DNA of 64,000 nucleotides from a bacterium (lineage in GTDB: Bacteria; Zhuqueibacterota; QNDG01; JAFGCO01). Shown here one piece after another: positions 51,328 through 59,916 of this stretch (position 1 is the first letter of the stretch; each line of letters starts with the position of its first letter). Position numbers and translations under genes: made by a program. Where the stretch lies: assembly GCA_016932575.1 (NCBI GenBank), contig JAFGCO010000048.1, positions 1-64,000 of the forward strand, in the 5' to 3' direction. The notes below the pieces were generated by a model. It saw nothing but the letters and a program-made list of their open reading frames with translations, was not told where the DNA came from and searched no databases.

Positions 51328-53222
51328 TTCTCCGATGCATCAGCTTCAGGTAAGGTGAAGTAGAATGTGGAACCTTTTCCTTTGACAGAATCTACCCAGA
51401 TCTTGCCTCCATGCCGGTCGACAATACGTTTGCATATTGAAAGTCCTATTCCCATGCCCTCTATTTTTTGTACGTTTTCTGCCCGTTGGAAAATCGTGAA
51501 AATTCGTTTTATGTCTTCGGAAGATATACCGATACCATTGTCTTTGATGGCAAACTTCCAGTAATCGTCGAGGCGAACAGCAGAAATATGTATTTCCGGA
51601 GATGATTGGCCATGAAATTTCAGTGAATTGGAGATAAGATTCTGGAACAGTTGGTGTAACTGACTTTCATCTGCATTTATCTGGGGCAGTTTTTCGTGTG
51701 TGACTTTAGCCTGCCGATCTTTTATCAGAATATCGAGATTCATCAGCACCAATTGCAATGCTTTATTGGAATCGACAATGATGAATTCATGGCCGCGTGT
51801 TCCTACCCGCGAGTATTGAAGCAAGGCCCTAATCATATTGGTCATACGGTTGGCACCATCCACGGCATACTTGATAAATGTATTGGCATCTTCATCCAAT
51901 TTGTTTTTATACCGGCGCTGCAATAATTGCAGATAACTGGTTATCATTCGCAGAGGTTCCTGAAGATCATGAGAGGCAACGTACGCAAATTGCTCTAACT
52001 GTTCATTGCTCCGTTTCAGTTCCTCTGCATACTGTTTTTGTGCGATTTCTCCTTGCTTTATACTGCTGATATCGACAAATATCCCCCGTGAGTGAATAAA
52101 TTGACCATTACGGAACAGGCCATTTACATTCGCAAGAACCGGAATTGGCTTTCCATTTTTTCTTTTAAATGCAATTTCCATGTTGTAAATTTTTTTTCCT
52201 TGTTTCATGGAATGATACATTTTTTTATAAATTGCGAGATGATCCGAATGGATAACATCCTCATATGTCATTTGCATGGCTTCCTGTTTGGAAAATCCAA
52301 GTTTTTTGCACCACGCATTATTGACATTAATAATCCTGCCATTGGAATCACATTGCTGAATAAGTTCAGAGGCATTATCAAAAAAATCCTGCAGGTTTGC
52401 CTGATTTTCGCGAAGTTTATTATACACTTCTTTTTCATTGGTAATATCCCGGATCACACCAAACGCGCCGGAGAATTCCCCTTGAAGATTATATCGCGGA
52501 GAGATAGAGACACGCAACCATTTGACATGATTCCGCTGTGTTTTTAAAGGCAATTCATATATAGAAGATTCTCCCTGTTTGCGCTTTTCTGTTTGCTTGA
52601 GGATGATTTCACGATCTTTTTTATTAAAAAATTGTAACAGATTCTTTCCAATAAGCTGGTGCAATGGCACTTCAAATATACTGGCAAAGGCCGGATTGCA
52701 GTATTGAATTATCTCTTTCGTATCTACAATACCGATACCGTCGTGAACCGTATTGATCAGCTCTTCCTGAAAGGTGTCGTGCTGTTCTGTTTTTTGTTTT
52801 GATTCTTTTTCGCAGCTGATATCCTGTTTAAATGCAAAAAAGCCGGCAATATCCTTTTTATTATCTAAAATCGGATATATGGTTGCTTTTTCATAATAAA
52901 AAGAGCCATCCTTTTTTTTATTGCAAAATTCACCTGTCCAGCTTTTTTTATTACAGAGCCGTTTCCACATGTTTTGATAAAAGTATGCGTTCTGTTTTCC
53001 GGATTTGAGAATACGGGGATTCTTGCCCAGAACTTCATCGGCTTTGTATTGCGTCACATTCGTAAATTCAGCATTGACATATTTTATCCTGCCTTCAGCG
53101 TCTGTAATGATCACGCTATGAGGCCCTTGCTCAATAATTTGTATCAGCAGGTGATCGATTTGATTCGAATGCAGGGGACAGTTGAATAAATCATTTATTG
53201 TCTTCATTATTTTAACTGTCAT
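51324..53222 (-). CDS. Triple-PAS histidine kinase
   Basis: 632 residues. PAS1 about 20-135 (HSVIITDAEGRIKYVNAEF, GKNPRILKSG), PAS2 about 150-262 (GIGIVDTKEIIQYCNPAFA), PAS3 about 270-388 (IQQCDSNGRIINVNNAW), HisKA with FAYVASHDLQEPLRMITSYL (about 415), HATPase with LFQNLISNSLKFHG, IKDNGIGI and GMGIGLSICKRIV. The VASHDLQEPLR box is that of phytochrome-like cytosolic kinases. No membrane helix. First gene of the cluster; no clear ribosome site at the chosen ATG. Confidence 0.92.
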   Translation of the reverse strand: MTVKIMKTINDLFNCPLHSNQIDHLLIQIIEQGPHSVIITDAEGRIKYVNAEFTNVTQYKADEVLGKNPRILKSGKQNAYFYQNMWKRLCNKKSWTGEFCNKKKDGSFYYEKATIYPILDNKKDIAGFFAFKQDISCEKESKQKTEQHDTFQEELINTVHDGIGIVDTKEIIQYCNPAFASIFEVPLHQLIGKNLLQFFNKKDREIILKQTEKRKQGESSIYELPLKTQRNHVKWLRVSISPRYNLQGEFSGAFGVIRDITNEKEVYNKLRENQANLQDFFDNASELIQQCDSNGRIINVNNAWCKKLGFSKQEAMQMTYEDVIHSDHLAIYKKMYHSMKQGKKIYNMEIAFKRKNGKPIPVLANVNGLFRNGQFIHSRGIFVDISSIKQGEIAQKQYAEELKRSNEQLEQFAYVASHDLQEPLRMITSYLQLLQRRYKNKLDEDANTFIKYAVDGANRMTNMIRALLQYSRVGTRGHEFIIVDSNKALQLVLMNLDILIKDRQAKVTHEKLPQINADESQLHQLFQNLISNSLKFHGQSSPEIHISAVRLDDYWKFAIKDNGIGISSEDIKRIFTIFQRAENVQKIEGMGIGLSICKRIVDRHGGKIWVDSVKGKGSTFYFTLPEADASEK

Positions 53223-53367
53223 ATACCAATGATTATGGGTAATTATGACCTATTTCAGTGGATATTTTGTACTGGTTTTTATTGATTATTGATCGAATTC
53301 CTTTCTTTTTCAACAGATTTAACGAATAACGGGCAATATAAATGCCAAAAAAAAAAGAAAGAAAAAA

Positions 53368-54126
53368 TCATTCATTTTTATTCACTAGCCAGTGCATGGG
53401 CCAGCGCCATTGTTTACCGTCCGCAGTTTCTATGATAATTCGTTTGGAATTACGCCGAATGGGTCGAACGACATGAACAATTTGGTTTGTATACACATGA
53501 TGAGGATCTTTTTGGATCATCAGCGGATCGCCAGCACTTAAATGTCTGAAGTTTTTGTAAGGATCGCGTCCGAATAAGGATATAGATTTTTTCGGCTGTG
53601 GTCTCCGTTTTTTATCCATTTTTCTGGCGGATACGCGGAAACCCAATGCCTGAACATGAGATAATGCCCAGCGATTGGCCCCGTGTTCCCCTTCTCTGAA
53701 ATGCAGGTTCAGATGATATCTACGATAATGATGTAATTCGTGAGCGAAAAGCGTGGCCAGCTGGTCTTCGAAGCGATAATACTTAAAGCACCAGCCATAT
53801 CCGTCCAGTTCTTCTCTCGGGAATTCCTGCCCTCTGCCGTCCAAACGCATTCGGATTAAGCGGAAAATTTTTGGCAAACTGTCCGGAACAGGAAAATGAT
53901 TTGTGAATGCCCAGTTGCCACGTTTTGTCCGAAAAGAATCTGCATTTGCCCACTGGCGAATATACACACCGCGCGTCTGATGAATTCCTGGCAGAAAATA
54001 ACAAACCGTAACCAGTTGGGAGATGTCTGTGCCTTCTGCAACACGGATCAGGATATCCGATACGTTTTTCAAGGATATGGCCAGTTGGTCCAGTTGTTTT
54101 TCCTGTCCGAAAATGTAGTACTTCAT
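53368..54126 (-). CDS. Unrecognised protein with HELHH zinc-protease-like motif
   Basis: 252 residues, no signal peptide. The centre reads LATLFAHELHHYRRYHLNL, then GEHGANRWALSHVQALGF: an HExxH helix followed after about 18 residues by E..AN..A, the layout of IrrE/ImmA-like and other gluzincin-type peptidases. The C-terminal 70 residues (GDPLMIQKDPHHVYTNQIVHV, then IIIETADGKQWRWPMHWL) look like a small SH3-like beta domain. Family not recognised; protease activity is inferred only from the motif. Isolated gene after the kinase cluster. Confidence 0.7.
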   Translation of the reverse strand: MKYYIFGQEKQLDQLAISLKNVSDILIRVAEGTDISQLVTVCYFLPGIHQTRGVYIRQWANADSFRTKRGNWAFTNHFPVPDSLPKIFRLIRMRLDGRGQEFPREELDGYGWCFKYYRFEDQLATLFAHELHHYRRYHLNLHFREGEHGANRWALSHVQALGFRVSARKMDKKRRPQPKKSISLFGRDPYKNFRHLSAGDPLMIQKDPHHVYTNQIVHVVRPIRRNSKRIIIETADGKQWRWPMHWLVNKNE

Positions 54127-54156
54127 GGATAAGGATAATCCTTTTGAAGATATAGA

Positions 54157-54182
54157 AAGGGACTGTTTATTAACAGTCCCTT
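54157..54182. terminator. 11-bp perfect hairpin between the HELHH gene and the small ORF
   Basis: AAGGGACTGTT (54157-54167), loop TATT, AACAGTCCCTT (54172-54182). It could end minus-strand transcripts from the M49-like gene (followed by TTTCTATAT) or sit in the leader of the plus-strand small ORF. Weak T-tract either way. Confidence 0.45.
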
Positions 54183-54210
54183 ACGAGGGAAAACCCAAGG
54201 AGGTGCGGCT

Positions 54211-54324
54211 ATGTTTTCCCCACGCATGAAATTATACGCAATATTCGAACAAAAGTTCTCCATGAAAGATCAGGATGGTTGTTCGAATTCTCCGGAACAA
54301 TATGATTTATTTTCTTTTATTTAA
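54211..54324 (+). CDS. Candidate 37-residue small protein with very strong ribosome site
   Basis: ATG at 54211 preceded by AAGGAGGTG 5 nt away. The product reads MFSPRMKLYAIFEQKF, then SMKDQDGCSNSPEQYDLFSFI. The ribosome site lies in the loop of an 8-bp stem (GGGAAAAC 54187-54194 with GTTTTCCC 54213-54220) whose 3' arm starts at the G of the ATG. The stop overlaps the stop of the convergent lipoprotein gene. No family known. The nearly ideal ribosome site in a gene gap is the main support. Confidence 0.45.
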   Translation: MFSPRMKLYAIFEQKFSMKDQDGCSNSPEQYDLFSFI

Positions 54325-55973
54325 ATTTCATTTTCAATGGGATATACAGGACGTATATCAATGGGTACATCTTTTAAACGGTTAATGACAGCCTGTGTTT
54401 CGGGGCGAATGATTCTGTACTGATCAATCAGTGCTTCGGCTGCCTCATAATCTCCATTGGCTTGAATGATTAAAAGGTCACGAGCCAGATTTTTTACTGC
54501 AGTTTTCATCTTCCGAACGTCTACTGTAAATCTTCCTTCCTGATCGACAGTGCAGGCGCCTGCATCCAAATATGTATTCAACTGAATTGCTACTCCGCCG
54601 CCATGCGCTGAATCAATGCCAAACCGGATGGAACGGAACATCCCACCCAGATTGGAAGCGTAGAGAGTCTCTTCCAATTCCTCTGGAAAAACATCCCAGT
54701 CAATCAGCAGCTGCGTGTTGTACATTCCCAGTACATCTGCTTTGGCCTCTTCTATTGTCGGATACAGTTCTTTCAGTTCCCTGTTTACCGTGGTCTGGAC
54801 ACCGTTAAGTTCGATGTTTCCCGGGCCTAAGCCATGACTCACTTCGTGCATCACGACATGCGTAAAATAGGCATCGAATGAAACATCATCCAGGGTTTCG
54901 GGAGAAAGTGCTTTTTCTACAATAGGAATCCAGCATTGATCAAATTTTGCCCTCATGACATTCTTCAGCATGACTTTCTTCGATCCTTTTTCATTGCGTA
55001 CGCGTTCATCATTGGGCAGATTGAACGCGCTTGTTTGAATACCTGCTTTTGTATCGCCTGCCGAATAAAGCAGATTGACGACTTTTATTGGGGAAGAGGT
55101 GCCTCGTTCATATGTTTCATCTATCGGGAGCGCCTCTTCCAGACGGATTAAATAATTTGCAATTTGTTCAAGTTTTTTGGATTCTTCATGATCGACAACA
55201 CAAATAAACGATTCGAAAGCGGCTTTATATCCAAATAAATTGTCTTCATAAACCTCGTAAGGACCGATCACGACTTCGATATCACCTGCCAGGTCCATCC
55301 AGTCCTTATCACTTTGATAATAATCATTATTCAACAAACCGTCAGCTCTGCTTTTCAGGTAAGTGGATAAAGAGAGGTCGGAAGTCAGTTCTGCGGCTTG
55401 ACGAAGGTAGGATACCACCTGCTGAATTTCATTTTTGAAGAATTCAGAATAGGGGATTGCTGTGAGGATATTATCTCTCTGCCGAATCATTGTGAAGTTG
55501 CTTTCAAAGGATTCTTTTTCTTCAGGATGTTTTTTTACCCAGGCCGTGAATTCATTTTTTCCCATATCCATCGGGTAATAATTGGCACCGTCGGGTTTTT
55601 TTACTTTGCCGATAAACGGCCGATTATCATCAATTCTATTCCAGGGGCCAAACATGATTTTAAATAGTTCAACATATTCTTCAGAATGCGGGCAATCGCT
55701 TTGTTCCAGTGTATTTAAAATATCAAGATTTTTTTCATAGACCTGGATTAAAAATATTCTATCAATGATCCTGGAGGCTTTAACCAAAAGTTTGATGACC
55801 TGGATTTCCTGATTTGGAAGGTAAGAGATATCATGAGTCAATGTCACCGGAGCCAGCTTGGTTTTTTCTGATTGTACATAATCCAGGGACGATTTCACGA
55901 GTGTTGCCTCCTTTTGACAACTGATGATTGTTAAGCCGATAATGACGTATAACCAAAATTGCTTGATAATCAT
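54321..55973 (-). CDS. Lipoprotein, dipeptidyl-peptidase III (M49)-like zinc peptidase
   Basis: 550 residues. Lipobox in LTIISCQKE (Cys about 20). The C-terminal half carries VVMHEVSHGLGPG and EEAKADVLGMYN, matching the zinc site of the M49/DPP III-related bacterial family, with FGPWNRIDDNRPF and GANYYPMDMG in the N-terminal part as in those proteins. Classical DPP III has HExxxH; the bacterial relatives have HExxH as here. Other fold marks: LYSAGDTKAGIQTSAFNLPND and SAHGGGVAIQLN. It should hydrolyse peptides, anchored to a membrane in the envelope. Has its own promoter. Confidence 0.82.
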   Translation of the reverse strand: MIIKQFWLYVIIGLTIISCQKEATLVKSSLDYVQSEKTKLAPVTLTHDISYLPNQEIQVIKLLVKASRIIDRIFLIQVYEKNLDILNTLEQSDCPHSEEYVELFKIMFGPWNRIDDNRPFIGKVKKPDGANYYPMDMGKNEFTAWVKKHPEEKESFESNFTMIRQRDNILTAIPYSEFFKNEIQQVVSYLRQAAELTSDLSLSTYLKSRADGLLNNDYYQSDKDWMDLAGDIEVVIGPYEVYEDNLFGYKAAFESFICVVDHEESKKLEQIANYLIRLEEALPIDETYERGTSSPIKVVNLLYSAGDTKAGIQTSAFNLPNDERVRNEKGSKKVMLKNVMRAKFDQCWIPIVEKALSPETLDDVSFDAYFTHVVMHEVSHGLGPGNIELNGVQTTVNRELKELYPTIEEAKADVLGMYNTQLLIDWDVFPEELEETLYASNLGGMFRSIRFGIDSAHGGGVAIQLNTYLDAGACTVDQEGRFTVDVRKMKTAVKNLARDLLIIQANGDYEAAEALIDQYRIIRPETQAVINRLKDVPIDIRPVYPIENEI

Positions 55974-56273
55974 TTTTCATTCTCCTAAATAACTCAAAGG
56001 TGTCAGATCAATGCTGATTAATAAAATATAGATAAACAGTATCGTGAATGCAACAACAATGTTTTGAAGTTTTTTTCAAATTCCAAGCCCCGGCAGAAAA
56101 AGAAACATGGGGCAGATAAATAAGAATTCATATTTTTATTATCAGAGCGCTGTTCATTCCGGACCGGATCACGTAAGGATTGAGTCATATGATTTCAGGC
56201 ACAGGCAAAAATATTATTGAGAACAATGCCTGATCCGTCATAATGACTGTTAATGACTTAAAAGTGCTTTTGT
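55974..56273. other. Intergenic region, 300 bp
   Basis: AT-rich leader and promoter DNA of the M49-like gene, then the 3' flank of the SDR gene. No further gene or clear terminator was seen. Confidence 0.45.
56025..56053 (-). promoter_or_regulatory. Putative promoter of the M49-like lipoprotein gene
   Basis: Minus-strand TTGCAT (56053-56048), 17-bp spacer, TATATT (56030-56025), 51 nt before the start. Confidence 0.55.
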
Positions 56274-57263
56274 TCATTTCGGCCGGGTATGATTATAATT
56301 TTCAATAATCGTATCCATCAACCGGTCAGCATTTTTATCCACCAGGCAGGCTTCCTGATGGGTATTGTACCAGGCCAAAATTTCCCGGGCACCCCAGTGA
56401 AAAGGAATGATGCAGTTAAATTCTGGAACAACACATTTGATCTTACTGTTATCAAAAATCATGCTGTGAGATTTATCTCCCAACAGATTGGGACCGTATT
56501 CCGGATCATAACTGGCCAACAGGTCCGAAGGGATGTGCACAGCATTCAATCGGGCTCCTGCTGCCTCTGCTATCATCTGATAGATTTGATTCCAGGTCAG
56601 CACTTCATCGGAGGTGATATGAAAGGCCTCGCCGATTGTCAGTGGATTCGCCAGTAATCCGACAAATCCCCTGGCAAAATCCCGGTGATGGGTCATGGTC
56701 CATAAAGAAGTGCCGTCTCCGTGAATGATCACCTTTTTCCCCTTTCGCATACGGTCCACAATTGTATATCGATAATGAAAGGGAAGGGTTCGTTCGTCAT
56801 AAGTATGGGATGGACGTACGATGGTTATCGGAAATCCATACGACCGATAGGTTTTTTTGAGTAAATCCTCGCAGGCAATTTTATCCCGAGAGTATTTCCA
56901 GAATGGATTTCGGAGGGGGGTCGATTCTGTCACCGGCAGACGGACCGGGGGTGTCTGGTAAGCGGAAGCCGAACTGATGAAAATATACTGTCCGGTTTTC
57001 CCCTCAAACAGGCGAATATCCCGTTCCACCTGATCGGGCGTGAATGCGATCCAATCGGTGACCGAGTCGAAAGTTCGGCCCTTTAATAATGAAACCACAG
57101 CGGTTTCGTCCGATATGTCTCCCCGAATCACTTCCACCCCTTTGGGAAGGGACCGGTCAGTTTGACCCCGGTTCAGGAGAGTGACATGGAATCCTTTTTC
57201 AACGGCCCGCCAGACGGAAGCCGAGCTGATAATGCCTGTGCCGCCGATAAAAAGAATGTTCAT
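56274..57263 (-). CDS. Atypical SDR, NAD-dependent epimerase/dehydratase-like
   Basis: 329 residues. N-terminal Rossmann motif FIGGTGIISSAS (GxxGxxS), VIRGDISDE, FISSASAYQTPP, then YSRDKIACEDLL with the Tyr and Lys of YxxxK, VRPSHTYDERT, and HHRDFARG. This matches atypical extended SDRs acting on nucleotide-linked sugars or related substrates; exact reaction unknown. Ends 32 bp before it would meet the large unknown envelope gene upstream, so the two are probably cotranscribed. Confidence 0.85.
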   Translation of the reverse strand: MNILFIGGTGIISSASVWRAVEKGFHVTLLNRGQTDRSLPKGVEVIRGDISDETAVVSLLKGRTFDSVTDWIAFTPDQVERDIRLFEGKTGQYIFISSASAYQTPPVRLPVTESTPLRNPFWKYSRDKIACEDLLKKTYRSYGFPITIVRPSHTYDERTLPFHYRYTIVDRMRKGKKVIIHGDGTSLWTMTHHRDFARGFVGLLANPLTIGEAFHITSDEVLTWNQIYQMIAEAAGARLNAVHIPSDLLASYDPEYGPNLLGDKSHSMIFDNSKIKCVVPEFNCIIPFHWGAREILAWYNTHQEACLVDKNADRLMDTIIENYNHTRPK

Positions 57264-57295
57264 GAGCAGTTTTCCTTATAAATAGATATTAACTG

Positions 57296-59764
57296 TCATC
57301 TCTTTTTTCTTCGGCTCTCTAGAAATTCCAGAAAACGTTTAGCAAACAGAATAATGGCCAAAAAGATGAGTATAACACCAATCATTGCGCCTTCCATAAA
57401 TAAAGAAAATCCAATTACAAACAGAATAAAAAGGAACACCCAGGATCGGCTCATTTTTCCGAGACCGGGTTTTATTTTTTTATAGCTTTTTTCTGCAATC
57501 ATCCATCCCTGTTTGAGGAGTGATACTGTCCGGCCGACGGGCCTTCTCAATAGATAAAGAATCAGGAGAATCAAAAGCAGGCAGATCCATCGAATCGCAA
57601 GAACAAGAGAATACCGCATATACGTAACCCGTATTTTCAGGGTGTCGTCACTCTTGATAATGGTCCTTGCAAATCTGTAAACCTGACCGGTGGTTGGGAT
57701 TTTAATCTGAATGGGCAGTACACCGGTAGACATGGATCCGGCAGCGGATTGCGGCACTTCCTGCCTGGATAACTGACCGAGCCGATCGCCGAACTGAAGC
57801 TCATTGGCCACCTGGCTTTTCATTTGATCCTCATCTACCGGCACATTTCGAAATCGACTACGGAATTCTTTGCCCTCATAGACCTGTTTCAGCTCTTCTT
57901 CGGGCATATCGTGAGATTCCAGATCTCTGCTGTCAACCAGCTTCTGCCGAGCACGGTCATTGATGATCCGCTTAGATCTGGCGAAGACATTGATTCCCCG
58001 GATCATTTCTTCTTTTTCAAGCGTACTCTTGAAATTCCAGTAAGCATAATCGTTCGGCAGGTAAACAGACCACAGAATTTGACTAACCAATAAATCAGTG
58101 CAGGGCAATTCCACCTCGAGAGTCTTCACGGTTTGAAAGGGATCTTGAACAACACATAAAATAACTTCAACAGAAAATGCATTTAATTGATTGTTAACAG
58201 ACTGAGAACGGATCAACGGAATCAGAAGATGGCCCTCATTGTTGAGAGAGCATTCCACAGGTTCATTGCTCACGAATACGCTCCACACATCTGCCTTCTC
58301 CGGAAGCTGCAGTACAAAAAACTGTTTGGCGCTGTTTCTCACCTGATAAACCAGACGATGTACGATCTTGCCGTCTTCCGTAAACAATGTGACAGTATTG
58401 GCTGATTCAACAGTAGCGACAGGGACTGCTATTTTTTCATGTTTCTCGATTCCAAGAATAAAATGATATGGATGTTTCAGATATTTAAAACCCAGAATCA
58501 TCGGTTTTTTTGATTTATCATACAGCCGCTGCGGTAGTTTTTGAATAGGAATTTTTTCAAGATTAAAGCTTTCACTGACATTGACTTCAGCACTGGTATT
58601 TAATTCTATTCCGACGAATCCGGTTTCCCTTACTGCGTTCAGTAATTGAATTCCCTGGAATGTTGTGGAAAGTTGTCCGTCTGCAAAGGGAGTTTCCGTG
58701 ACGATGATAATGGACATATGACCTTGTTTGCTGTAGGTAAACGGAATATGCAATATACGCCCATCCTGCTGTGAATTGTCCTGCCACTCACCCACACCCT
58801 CGCCTGAGACAGACAGGATATTTAAATTATCAGGCACCAAAAGCTGCACACTCTCGACTTCGCTGTGCAGTATATTCAGTAAAATTTCAGAATTTGTTTT
58901 CAATGCGTCATCTTCAATAGAAACAAGATGGTGCACCTCGGCATACAATTTAGGCGGAACTTTTTCAGTCACTGCCAGTTTTTTCCTCCATCGAATGCTG
59001 ATCTGATTGCCAGGTGATAAAATACCATAAAGCTTGGTGAGGCTCCTCTCTTCAGTTGCACGTAGATGTTGGGCCTGCGGAATTTCGACATCAATATTCT
59101 TAAGCGGAATTTCAAGTTCAATCAGAGTAATAGGCGTTTTTTGAATTTGAAGATCAATGCGATGCGGACCTTTTATCAGTGAGGATTCCATGGAAAATGT
59201 GGCCTGAACTTGATAAATACCCGGATCATTAAGAATAATCGTATGATATCCGCCCTGATCAACAATCATGGTTTGCTGCCGATTCAATTGAACATCTTCA
59301 AGCGCCATTGCTGCGGGCAATAGAGGAATCCGAACATACCCATCCTTTTTAAGCACATGCACAATAAATTCAGCCGTAAACCGGGTACTCTCATTTTGCA
59401 TTTTCCCAAGATACAATGCCTTGGTAATTAAGTATTCAAACGGCGGCTGTTCGTCCGGATCCTGTGGCGGCTTCATCTGATTGACCAGGCTTCTGAATGC
59501 CTGGCGACTGAGTACAACGTTTCCGTTTTTCATGGTATGTTCAGGTTTGGTTTTTACGCCTGTCTGTTTGAGTAATGTTTCGAAGGTTTCCAGAGAAATG
59601 ATAATTTCCTGATCATCCAGATGAAGCAAATCCTTAAATTCCGGCCAGGGCAATGTCAACCGGGTAGATGTATCCGGTTTTTTCCTGACCTCGGTGTCCT
59701 GACTTATTCCATTTTGGCCGCACAGAAGCATAATGATGACGGTAAAAAATACAAGCCGTTTCAT
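57296..59764 (-). CDS. Large envelope protein of unknown function with C-terminal membrane segments
   Basis: 822 residues from the ATG at 59764, chosen because AAGGAG lies just upstream and a signal peptide follows (MKRLVFFTVIIMLLCG). The long middle (about 110-700) is predicted beta-rich, with repeated strand-like blocks (TRFTAEFIVHVLKKDGYVRIPL, then IYQVQATFSMES, VESVQLLVPDNLNILSVSGEG). The C-terminus has a hydrophobic helix (IRWICLLLILLILYLL) and, after about 35 residues, a long hydrophobic stretch (FLFILFVIGFSLFMEG, IGVILIFLAIILFA) and a basic tail. It probably lies in the inner membrane with a large periplasmic part. No family recognised. Confidence 0.75.
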   Translation of the reverse strand: MKRLVFFTVIIMLLCGQNGISQDTEVRKKPDTSTRLTLPWPEFKDLLHLDDQEIIISLETFETLLKQTGVKTKPEHTMKNGNVVLSRQAFRSLVNQMKPPQDPDEQPPFEYLITKALYLGKMQNESTRFTAEFIVHVLKKDGYVRIPLLPAAMALEDVQLNRQQTMIVDQGGYHTIILNDPGIYQVQATFSMESSLIKGPHRIDLQIQKTPITLIELEIPLKNIDVEIPQAQHLRATEERSLTKLYGILSPGNQISIRWRKKLAVTEKVPPKLYAEVHHLVSIEDDALKTNSEILLNILHSEVESVQLLVPDNLNILSVSGEGVGEWQDNSQQDGRILHIPFTYSKQGHMSIIIVTETPFADGQLSTTFQGIQLLNAVRETGFVGIELNTSAEVNVSESFNLEKIPIQKLPQRLYDKSKKPMILGFKYLKHPYHFILGIEKHEKIAVPVATVESANTVTLFTEDGKIVHRLVYQVRNSAKQFFVLQLPEKADVWSVFVSNEPVECSLNNEGHLLIPLIRSQSVNNQLNAFSVEVILCVVQDPFQTVKTLEVELPCTDLLVSQILWSVYLPNDYAYWNFKSTLEKEEMIRGINVFARSKRIINDRARQKLVDSRDLESHDMPEEELKQVYEGKEFRSRFRNVPVDEDQMKSQVANELQFGDRLGQLSRQEVPQSAAGSMSTGVLPIQIKIPTTGQVYRFARTIIKSDDTLKIRVTYMRYSLVLAIRWICLLLILLILYLLRRPVGRTVSLLKQGWMIAEKSYKKIKPGLGKMSRSWVFLFILFVIGFSLFMEGAMIGVILIFLAIILFAKRFLEFLESRRKKR

Positions 59765-59916
59765 TTTTTTTCTCCTTAAAAATTTTAATCGTCTTCGCGA
59801 GTCAGCACCAGATTGAAAAAAGACATCGGGCCTGTTGCTTTCAGTGTATTCCGGTTTGTCTGAAAATAAAGCATTTCCGAAGCTGCCTGCAGGCCATCGG
59901 TATCCCAGTAGACGGT

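Noticed and set aside
54240-54300. tRNA-like TTCGAA segment
   Set aside because: GTTCGAATTC appears but no acceptor stem, anticodon arm or CCA context can be folded around it.
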